From Myrmaecium sp. VS I D KN 1 (lineage: Eukaryota; Ascomycota; Dothideomycetes; Valsariales; Valsariaceae): a stretch of DNA of 64,000 bases. This document shows, piece by piece, positions 21,421 through 30,414 of the stretch (its first letter is position 1; each line of letters opens with the position of its first letter). Position numbers and translations under genes: made by a program. The stretch covers positions 558,001 through 622,000 of the forward strand of contig JADQAV010000009.1 in assembly GCA_019775845.1 (NCBI GenBank). Reading direction: 5' to 3'. Under the pieces are notes generated by a model. That model had not been told where the DNA came from, did no database searches, and saw nothing but the letters and a program-made list of their open reading frames with translations.

Positions 21421-24400
21421 TCAGCGCAGCGCATCCTGGGACTTATCAGGCTTACGGCCCCAAATCACATACCTGCAATGTTCGCATTTCAAGTCAGCTA
21501 ACGAAGCCATTACCCAGACAACGAACTCCAGCGATGAGGAACGAAATACTCACACCTTGTGATACCCATGACACCTCTCATCCCCCACACTCTTCCGCAC
21601 ACCCTTCAAATACTCCCGCGTCCGCTCAGCGCTCCACCCCAACCCCCTCCGGAACAGCGCCAGACTCCACGCTTCCAGCCCGCTCGCGATATTTTGCTCA
21701 CTGTACCTACCCAGCAGCTTGAGCCGGGGATCCTTGGGCCAGGGATTCATCGGCATCTTGATGACCTCCTCGTGCACGTCCACGAACCCGACCTCCTCGA
21801 ACCAGCGCTTCAGCCGGTCGGCGATGGCGAGCGGCCGGCCGACCTCGAGCGCCGCCCGCTCCTGCATGTACGTCCACTCGAGCAAAGGGTGATCGGGGGA
21901 GATGCTGCCGTCGTCGCAGAAGACGGTCGGAAGACACTCCTGCGATTCCATCCACCCGCCCGGCCGGAGGTAGCGGTAGGCGCGCCGGAGGATGGCGGGG
22001 AAGTCGGCGAAGCAGCCTGACAGCATGCGCGTGTGGACGTAGTCGAGGCTGTCGTGCTTGAGTAGCCAGTCCTTCTCGTTGGCATCGTCGATGACGAACT
22101 TCACGTTGGGCGGGAGGGTGGTGCTGGACAGGAGGAAGGTTAGTGGTGGATGTTGTGCGTGCGGGATGGGATGTCAAAGGCGGATATATACATGTCTGGC
22201 TGTATGGGAGAGAGGTCTGTTCCAGTGATCTTGAAGAAGACGAAGTTAGTGCGTCAGGCGCGACGATGCCATGTACTCTCCCATTTCCATACCTGGCACA
22301 TGGGAAACTCCTCTCCTGAATGTAAGTCAGTCACCGAACCTTGCAATCTCTAGTCACCAACAACATACCCATCTCGATCGCCCACTTCCCTGTGCCCGTG
22401 CCAATATCCAGTATCATCCGCGGATTCTCGATCGGCGCGTAGTAGTTCTTCCCTCCAAGTAGCACCTTGAGAAGCTCATGCTGAAGATCCAGCCGTTCGA
22501 TCTCTGCCTGCATGAGAGTCAGAAGGTGGTTCGCAGCCATACGATATCGAACCAACACGGCTCACGAACCTGATCGTTGGGAAACGGATAAGCTGCACAA
22601 TGGAGCCATGTCAGTCATCAACACTGCCATACATTAAATTATAAATATTGAGCATTCTATCACTTACACCCAGCTTGATAACGATGGTACGTCCGACCGT
22701 CCTCCTTGACAAAGTCGAAGATGCTCGGTTTCGACGACTTCGGTTTCACCACACTGCGAACGAATCAGTCACACAACAGCACTGCGGGCAGCAAGGAAAA
22801 CCAACCCTGACGTGGACGACTGAGACTATATAACCGAACGAAAATTGTCAGCTCCATCTCTCGAAGTCGAAGATGTGCGGGTATGACCGAGTGTGACCCG
22901 GGACGCGCGGACTGGGTTGTAGAATCGCACTCACGCTGGCTTTGGAGACGATCGAACGCGACGAGCTCGACGCATCACTCGCCGTCGACCAAGGCCGTGG
23001 TTCCGGCCCTAAAGCCGGCGCAAAGCCTGGCAGTAGCGGCTGCTTCGCAGCATCTGTTGGTGACGCTTCAGCCCGGCCGGAGCTCGTTCTGTCACGGCTG
23101 CTCAGTGACTGTGCTGCTTTCGGCGCTTCCGCACTTGCGTTGGACACCGGAGGCTGGCGCACGGCTTTCGGAGTTTGGGAACGGGAAGAGCTGGGCGGGT
23201 CGCCGGTGGATGGTTCAGCTGTGCCGGGTACGGTGCTTGATACACTTCCTGACCGAAGATAAGTAGTTTGCAGGTCAGCGGTGGCACATGCAGCACATGC
23301 ACTCGAAGCCGTAGTCATGGACGCCGTGGGGGCCGTGGGAACCGTCTCCGCCAGCACAATTGGCGATAGCAAAGTGGACTTCGAGCGCACTGGTGGAGAC
23401 GTGAAATCAGAAGGCATTGGAGCATCGGGAGCATGGCCTGCGGTTCCGGGACGTAAGCTGAGGGGTATGTCATCCAGTGACGGTGTCGATGTGGTGGAAG
23501 TTGATGGCTTCGGGGTGGTGCGAGAGGTGTTTGCTGTGCCGCTTTTCGAAGACGTTCTTTCGCGCAATACTTGACTGGGTGGGGTCGACGGCTTGGTGGG
23601 TGCTGCTGAAGAAGAAGAAAGACTGGGCTTGGGGACATCGGACGATTGACTGCATGCTAGGTTCGAGGACTTGGGCAAAGAAGATGCTGGCGCAGGTTCT
23701 GATCCTGAGGGCACAGCGCCAGATATAGGAGGTTTCGCCGTCTCCGATCTTGGACCACTGCTTTTCCTAGGCACTAGGCTAGGAGCACCTGCTACATCAG
23801 CACGGGAAGACGCCTCGGATCCATCCGTCACCGCAGCGACATTGTGCAGACTCTTCGATGCCGCCGTTACATGCGAAGCTACTTCATCCGCTGGTGCTGT
23901 TCTCACACTCGAAGCCAACGATGACCTGCCAGGCTGGAATGATCCTATGGCTTCCGAGATTGGAGATATTTTGCTACCGGAAAGAGAATCTTCAGTCGTT
24001 TGCCTGCCTAGAGGGACACGAGAGAACGATGATGGCGACTCGGGAATAGAGGAAAGGGGACGCTGTTTGTGGAACCGTTCTAAGCCGTCCGCCTGGGGGT
24101 CGTTGGAAGCGGCCGAGCTCGCCGTTTTCGGTGCAGAGGCAGGCGCCTGTACAGTCCTTGGCTGGACTCCAGTTGCTGTCGGAGTGGGGGACGATACTGT
24201 TGGGACACTAATCGCTGTAGAAATCAAGCCTTGTCCCAATCCAAAAGATACTGCACTGTCTGGAAAAGAGGGCGGGGAAGACTTCGTGGCCGCATCTGAG
24301 ATCTTGGTCTCCCCAGAGCGCGATGGTGCTGCTGAAGTATTTCTTAAAGAAGAAGGTCCCGCTTGTGAAGAAGAGGTCCGCGCCGGGTCTCCGTATGCTG

Positions 24401-24599
24401 ACGGCGTGTGAGGCTTCCTGGTCCGCTCATCAGCCTGTTTCGATGTTTCCGGCGTGGCGGGCTTAGTGAGGAGGCTATCAGCGCGAAGAGGTGCCGTCGA
24501 GGCAGGCTTAGCGGCCTCTACAGGTCGGCTCCCGGTTCGCGTGTCGTTCGATCTAGACTGTTCGCTTGCTTTGCGTGAATCGGGTTTCCGGGGATCCAT
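21421..24599 (-). CDS. LaeA-like SAM-dependent methyltransferase with long disordered N-terminus
   Basis: Nine exons: 24599-22935, 22819-22806, 22753-22668, 22592-22570, 22507-22369, 22315-22293, 22229-22192, 22123-21554 and 21472-21421. Together they make one frame of 869 residues with no internal stop. Residues 1-555 are Ser/Pro/Thr/Ala-rich and look disordered. The C-terminal 310 residues are a class I methyltransferase of the LaeA/TAM type: FVKEDGRTYHRYQAGSYPFP, motif I LDIGTGTGKWA (629-639), GTDLSPIQP, NVKFVIDDANEKDW, DYVHTRML, LRPGGWMESQE, and the ending RCHGYHK/VYVIWGRKP. By family knowledge such proteins include the secondary-metabolism regulator LaeA, but most paralogues have unknown substrates. 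This is one of many LaeA-like paralogues, not necessarily LaeA itself. The link between the N-terminal exon and the enzyme rests on a GTGAGT donor and a 14-nt exon; if wrong, these are two genes. Confidence 0.7.
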
Positions 24600-26173
24600 A
24601 GTCTCGGGTCAGTCACCTCAAAATCCTCGAGCAAACTCGCGCTGTCAAGTCAGTAGGAAAATCAGCCGGCAGAATAGGAATCGTCCAGTTTTAGGATATT
24701 TCCTTCCACGAAGAAACAGAAAGAGCGGCAGAAGGAAAGAGGAGGTCGAAGAGATCGAAAAGAGCGATTTCCGACGCAAACGTCACCCACCCCCCAGCCC
24801 ATATACATATATCATCTTGATCGCGCATGAACACATCCTCGGTCATTCACTCGGCGAAACCGCGTAGACATGCTATTGGGCTTCTTTGGCTTCGGGCAAC
24901 GATCTCTTCCATTCTCCTTTTTTCTCTCCGTCCCCAAGCGGGACGGGTCACGATGGGAACCCCCTTCCCGTGAGCCGGGGAGGGTCCGGTCTTGGAGCCC
25001 TTTTTGAAACGCTCACTTCCGCAGCGGGCGTGTGCCTCTTGGTGGTAAGTGCTTCTGGGTTAATCGCACTGGTAGGGCCCCTTCCCCCGGTGCACGGGCG
25101 TGCTGCCCTCGGACGTTGGTCCGCTGGCTGGCGACGTGCGTGCGGGCTATCGCGGCCGGTGTCTGATCGATGGTTTGACTAGTGAATGACTGAGGGAATA
25201 ACGGAAGACGAAGGGGAAGTGATGTGTTGATGTGTTGTCGTAGCAGATACGGATACCATCCGCCGATCCCACCCCATCCCGTCCGTCACAAGAGCAGAAT
25301 TTCACAAGGGAGTTCGAATCTCCTCTCCGGCACACCCGAACAGAATGATGTGTGTGTATAAACGCCCGGATCACCAACGCCCAGAAGATTCCGGGTGGTG
25401 AGGTTGGGCATCAAAGGAAGGTGGTCCTCGTAAATGAGCAGCGGAAGTAGTCAGGTAACCGAGCGACCAGTTCACTCCACGGGAGTAGTAGTGCGCCGAC
25501 CAGGAAATCGGGAACAACAACGAGGAGAAACGGAAAAAAAAGGGGATTTCGGAAACGATTTGGATCTGCGCGGTGCAGGGCCCGATGTGGGGTTAAAAGC
25601 GGGAGCTAGGAGCAAGGCTATCCCAGCTTTGTCTCTCCCGTTGTCGTTGGATGCGGATGCATGAGGTGCGTGGTCGTCGTGTGTCCCAACGCCGGGCCCG
25701 AGTTGAGTGAGGGGTTTGATGCCATAAATAATCGGTTTTAGTACTACACCCCTGAGCACGAAACTCATATAACATCCGGGACCTCGCGACATAGTACGTC
25801 CGGGCTCCCAACATCAGTCGTATGTAAGGGTACATACGTACTGCTTCGCTTCCGGGAATATGAGGAAATTCCTATTTATATCAAATCAAAAATACAGCAT
25901 TGATCAAGCTGCGCTTCCATCTCCCTTACGGAGTTCGTGTCAATAGCCTTATAACAACGTACGTATACATCCAACCCAAGTGCAGCGACGCAGTATCCAG
26001 CAGCTTTCATATCATGCGAGTCGCGCGAGCGGTCACGATCTTCAGAACCCTTTATATACATACCCGAATCTATTTTATTTTTGTCTATGCCTCCCCAGAG
26101 CAGAGTGATACAAGATCCTATGATACAGACACGCGCGCCACGTATATACACCAACCTACTCACAGAAGACGAC
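24600..26173. other. Intergenic region, no gene seen
   Basis: 1.6 kb separates two minus-strand genes. It includes the methyltransferase promoter and, near 26000-26173, the 3' region of the large mitochondrial-type gene. A T-arm-like sequence occurs at 25308-25332 but no full tRNA can be built from it. AT-rich stretches lie at 25860-26160. Confidence 0.45.
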
Positions 26174-29100
26174 TCACGATACAGCCCACTCTCCATACCC
26201 GGTGCCCTTCCACCTCAACGGGCCACGTTTCGCCGCCACAAATACGTAACCTTGAACCTCTTCATCCGACGGCCAGCCGCCCAAGCCCTTCGCGCCATCC
26301 AGGGCGCGCTGAGCCTTCACTCGGAGCTCCTGTGGCGCCCCTACATCCGTCGACGGCGACAACGCACCAGCAGCCGCGGCCCGCAAGAGATCGCTTCGGG
26401 CCGTCGGCTTCACGGTCCAGCTCCTTTCCAACCAAGCCCGAACGGCCACCACCGCCACCCTCCATCGCTCCGTCTTCTTCTGGGTAACCATCTCTTCCTG
26501 CACAATTTTCTTGCTCCACCTCCCCAGCCAGATCGCAAAGTCTGAGAGACCCTCGTAATCTCGTAGCATGCCTAAACATATCACGTACCGGTGCAGGATA
26601 CCAGGGTCCGGAATGAAAATGGGACGCCGCTGTTCAGGCGGTGTGCCAGGTTCATCTTCCGTCGAAAGATGGGAGCCCAATCCGCGCTGCATTGGCGACG
26701 ACTTTTCCGAGGAAGGGTGAGGGACCGGAAAGTCATACACAACGCTCTTAAACATGTTGCGAATGAAAAGCCTTTCCTCGTGGCTGTCGAACGGTCTCGA
26801 CAGAGCGCGGTGAAGGCGCGACCACAGATCCTCCTCCTCTTTCTTCTCCCTTCCAACCTCAACGTCCGCCTCTGCAACGTGTCCTTTCTCCGACGCTGCT
26901 TCGCCCGGCCCATTCTCGAGCTTCTTCGAACCGAGCTTCTTCGGAGGCACAAGGAGATCCGGCCGAACCACAATAGCCTGCCGCAACATGTCGCATGCCA
27001 TACCGAACACTTCCGCGTCAGGAACGATCCGCAGTTCCGCCATGACTCTCAATAGCTCTCGCCCAAGTTTCCAAGTGAAAGCATAGCCGTGGACTAAGAG
27101 GGTGCCAGGCTCGTGAAGAAATGGGGGTCCTCTGCGGGCAAGTATCGACAAGACTGCCTTCCAAGCAGGCAAGTACTCCGGGCGACGTCTGATGAGGAAT
27201 GTGAATGCGTGCACGAGCGCGTTTTGAGTGTCGAGGCAGATGGTCCCTAACTTCCCTTGAGACCTTAGGAAGCCGAAGGAAATCGGTTGGCGGTTGGGGT
27301 GGTACTGATCGGCCACCAGCATCTTGATGAAGGAAGCAATGAAGTAGTCCGGGAGATCTTTTATTGTGACCGTGTTAGCAAGTGGCTGCGTGAGGATACG
27401 ATTTACGTTCGCGGAGAAATCCCAACGGCCAGCCCGCATAACTTCCAGGCCAAAGCTCACACTTGGTGCATTGGCCAAAAGGTAGGATAGAAGATACCCA
27501 TTCGGGAGCAACTGTCTGCCTACCATACGGTGAAATAATTGCTCAACCGTTGGGACGGGCTCGGAAACGTATGTCAGCTGGTGGGTGGAGGATGGCTCAT
27601 GAAAGATCTCCTTAAGATCTCCAGGAAGGGGTGATTCGTTGGGGCTTGAAGGACGCGAAACTAGCCCCGAAGCGGAGAGCTTACGAAACATGGCGAGGTA
27701 AACCTGAGGCATCGGCTTCAGAGCGGCGCGCTCATACTCTAAGAAGCAAGCCCAGGCTTCACGAAGCGTCCGTGTGGCCATCACTCTGGCCGCCCACAGC
27801 AACTGCTCTGGGTTGACCATTGGATACAATCCCATGAACCTAAAAGCCTCCCGAGTCTGGATCGTCGGGCTCCCGTCCGTGTCCCACCCAGCATATACCA
27901 TTGCAATCATTTCGACCGTGGACTTGGGATAACCAGCCTCCATCATGCGTGCCATGACTTGGACAGCTCGCGATTGCCCGTATTCCGGATCCTTGGCCAT
28001 ATCCATAGCTGTTCGGTCCACTTTCCATGGCGGCCATGATTCGGCTTGCAGGAATACCCAATCCCGCTCCTTTTGAGTTTTCCGTCTCGCCAGCTGTACT
28101 CGCATGAGGGCCCTGTAACCATTTTGCTGAATCGTGAGCTGAGGTTTATGCTCTGCCATGCAGGCGACGATGCTAAACTGTGCTCTTTCTTGTGAGGCGG
28201 AGGATTGCATGGGCCGAAGTTTTGTGGGTAATGCTATTAAGACCAGCAGCTTGTTGAACATCTCGGACAGGCGAGCAGCATGAAGTTCTGGCGAGGTTTT
28301 CGACGTGGTAGAGATCTCGGGATGGTTCATGTAATAGGTCGTGAATAGATTGGCAATCTCTGGAAGAGCACCGGGATGTCGATTCCTAGCATGATCGACG
28401 AGGCGCCGGATGAGGATCCAAAAGGGGGCCCCACCATACCATGAATTTCGGTCCAAGGACACACCCTCCCTCATAATCCTTCGGGACAAATCTCCCCGTT
28501 CGGCAAACGGTCGAACATACTTTAATATCGCCCCAAGCGGTCTGGAACTGATCGATGTTCGCTCAAGAAAGAAGGCCAGAATGGGCCTTGGGATTCTCGG
28601 ACAATCGAGCAAAAGAAAAGTGGCCACTTCGTCTCCGGGCGAGCAAATGGTAGCCGCCCATTTTGGAAGGTCCTCTTCATAGCACCCAAAGTTGTGCAGG
28701 ATAGTCCTTTCAACGTCATCAAGCGCGGTCATTTGGTGATGTTCGGGATCTCTCAAGGTCTCGGGTAGTTTCCGGTTCAAGAGAAAACGTGCAACGACGT
28801 CTTGTAAGGTTGTTTTGGAGGTGCGAGTGCGGTATCCGTGGAGGACTATCAACTTTCTAAAGTGATGGGCGTTTATGGAGTATCCTTTGGAGAGCCAATC
28901 AGAGAACGGATTGTCAAGGTTGTCCACCGCTGTTGCTCTACCGCTTTGGCGAAGACGCCTAGGCCACATTACTCTGTAGCCCACTGGTATTCGAAGCGGC
29001 GACAGGACATCATGTAAGACGCGCCATGGTGCCTGATCGGGGTTCGATCTCAGACGTGGCTCTATCTTGGAGCATTGAGGGACATCCTTGCGAAAGTCTG

Positions 29101-29584
29101 GGGCTTCGGAGCGTTGATAGTTGGGTGGTAGCTCTCTGAAGCATTGGTCTCCGGGACGTTGGTCTCTAAAGCGCTGACGTTCAGAGCCCTGGTGTTTCGA
29201 GCCTTCGTATCTAGAGCCTTGATGTTTGAGGCGTTGAGAGATATGCCTGGGGAGTGGCTTCGGGGAGCGTGGAGGGCGTTTGAAGTTGCCAAATGCAAGC
29301 TGTGCCGCAACGAAAGGTCTCGGCGGATACTCAGCGTATCGAAAGCTTTGGATGGTTCGAACAGTTGTAGTGCTCGAACGAGGCAGCAGGGAACCGCAGG
29401 ACATCTGGTGGCGCCATGTAAAAAATGGTATTCGAGGTACCGGGAGAGACAAGCGGCCACGGGTTGATAGCGGCGCCGATATATGCGCAAGCAGGCCGCT
29501 GGTGCAACAGGAACGGATGGGCTGTCGAGCCGCAAGAGGCCGGCGAGTCCTACCTGGGGCAACCAGGTCAAAAGGCCGTGGCAT
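26174..29584 (-). CDS. Large helical-repeat-like protein, probably mitochondrial
   Basis: A single open frame of 1136 residues from the ATG at 29584. The N-terminal 100 residues are rich in Arg, Ser and Pro and nearly free of acids, as in a mitochondrial presequence. Residues 105-170 contain a degenerate short repeat built on RxxxxQGS and RFRDQRPGDQ-like units. The remaining 950 residues are helix-rich with regularly spaced Tyr, Leu and Arg (for example GYRVMWPRRLRQSGRA, LRKLIVLHGYRT-like and FLEYERAALKPMPQVYLAMF). This pattern resembles fungal PPR-like mitochondrial RNA or translation factors, but I cannot register clean 35-residue repeats. A Lys/Glu-rich linker lies near residues 900-930. 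The C-terminus is intact. An overlapping open frame in another phase (29062-29913, minus) is a shadow. Function unassigned. Confidence 0.68.
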   Translation of the reverse strand: MPRPFDLVAPGRTRRPLAARQPIRSCCTSGLLAHISAPLSTRGRLSLPVPRIPFFTWRHQMSCGSLLPRSSTTTVRTIQSFRYAEYPPRPFVAAQLAFGNFKRPPRSPKPLPRHISQRLKHQGSRYEGSKHQGSERQRFRDQRPGDQCFRELPPNYQRSEAPDFRKDVPQCSKIEPRLRSNPDQAPWRVLHDVLSPLRIPVGYRVMWPRRLRQSGRATAVDNLDNPFSDWLSKGYSINAHHFRKLIVLHGYRTRTSKTTLQDVVARFLLNRKLPETLRDPEHHQMTALDDVERTILHNFGCYEEDLPKWAATICSPGDEVATFLLLDCPRIPRPILAFFLERTSISSRPLGAILKYVRPFAERGDLSRRIMREGVSLDRNSWYGGAPFWILIRRLVDHARNRHPGALPEIANLFTTYYMNHPEISTTSKTSPELHAARLSEMFNKLLVLIALPTKLRPMQSSASQERAQFSIVACMAEHKPQLTIQQNGYRALMRVQLARRKTQKERDWVFLQAESWPPWKVDRTAMDMAKDPEYGQSRAVQVMARMMEAGYPKSTVEMIAMVYAGWDTDGSPTIQTREAFRFMGLYPMVNPEQLLWAARVMATRTLREAWACFLEYERAALKPMPQVYLAMFRKLSASGLVSRPSSPNESPLPGDLKEIFHEPSSTHQLTYVSEPVPTVEQLFHRMVGRQLLPNGYLLSYLLANAPSVSFGLEVMRAGRWDFSANVNRILTQPLANTVTIKDLPDYFIASFIKMLVADQYHPNRQPISFGFLRSQGKLGTICLDTQNALVHAFTFLIRRRPEYLPAWKAVLSILARRGPPFLHEPGTLLVHGYAFTWKLGRELLRVMAELRIVPDAEVFGMACDMLRQAIVVRPDLLVPPKKLGSKKLENGPGEAASEKGHVAEADVEVGREKKEEEDLWSRLHRALSRPFDSHEERLFIRNMFKSVVYDFPVPHPSSEKSSPMQRGLGSHLSTEDEPGTPPEQRRPIFIPDPGILHRYVICLGMLRDYEGLSDFAIWLGRWSKKIVQEEMVTQKKTERWRVAVVAVRAWLERSWTVKPTARSDLLRAAAAGALSPSTDVGAPQELRVKAQRALDGAKGLGGWPSDEEVQGYVFVAAKRGPLRWKGTGYGEWAVS

Positions 29585-30414
29585 TCATTGAGGTGAAGAA
29601 GATTTCTCGGGGATGGGTTCGGGCGAGGTGGAGTGAAATGAGGTCTGCGAGGGGGAATTCTGGAGATTCTGGAGAAAGCAGCTAATGTCTGGGGAAAGAT
29701 TGGTTGGTGGCCCATGGGGACTGGCGCGCGGCGCAAGCGGCTTCCGTTACTGGCTGGACAATAGGTAAGATATGCCCCACTACAGTACAGTAAGTTACTG
29801 ACTACTGGTATTTGCGGCATATTACCTCGTAACGTAAGGTATGTACCAGGAGTACTAGGTAGTGCTGCGACCCACTGGCGGAAGCGAAAGAAAGCGGCGA
29901 GGGGTGCCGACACAAATGAGGCTCTTCATAATTTGCAGTTGCTCACACTTGAACGCTGGCATGCACTGGTGTTAAATCTGATCGAGGATCAATCTTGATC
30001 CACAGCATGTCCTGTTCAGTGCAGTGGCTTCAATTTAGATGCCGTGCCCCTTAAAACATGCTATGGCTAGTACCGAAAACCGAAGATTACACAGAATATT
30101 ACCATGCCAAGCCTTGCTCACCGTGACCCTCATTATTTCGAACTTCCCCCCCCCCCCCCCAAACTGACCCGTCCACTGTTCACCGTCATAGCATTTACGT
30201 CTCGGTACCTGCGTCCGCACCTGGAATCACGACTCCTCGACGCGATTTTTACCTCCGCACCCCCGGCAAAGCCCTCTGAGACCATCGGCGCGTGGTTCTG
30301 TACGAGCATCCACGGGGAATCCGCCGACAGTTTTCGTCAATCGTTGCCTCAGAGCGCGTTTTCCATCGCAGGCCCAACTCGTTCCCAGCGTTTGCGGCGT
30401 TGACTGAGCTCGAC
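29585..30414. promoter_or_regulatory. Divergent promoter region with a C homopolymer
   Basis: 830 nt lie between the large mitochondrial-type gene (-) and the bromodomain-like gene (+). They contain a 15-base C run at 30146-30160. No other gene is visible. Confidence 0.5.
30146..30160. repeat. C homopolymer of 15 bases
   Basis: An uninterrupted C run about 255 nt upstream of the ATG at 30415. Its exact length is uncertain for the usual sequencing reasons. Confidence 0.85.

Noticed and set aside
25155-25332. tRNA-like 3' portion: T-arm GGGAG-TTCGAAT-CTCCT followed by CTCCGGC-A, with a near-matching GCCGGTG upstream
   Set aside because: The acceptor pairing has a T-T mismatch, the span is far too long, and no D-arm or anticodon arm can be folded between them. 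At most a degraded tRNA fragment.
29062-29913. A 283-codon minus-strand frame overlapping the N-terminus of the 1136-residue protein
   Set aside because: It is a shadow in another phase. Composition is Arg/Ser/Pro without domains, and it ends inside the larger gene.
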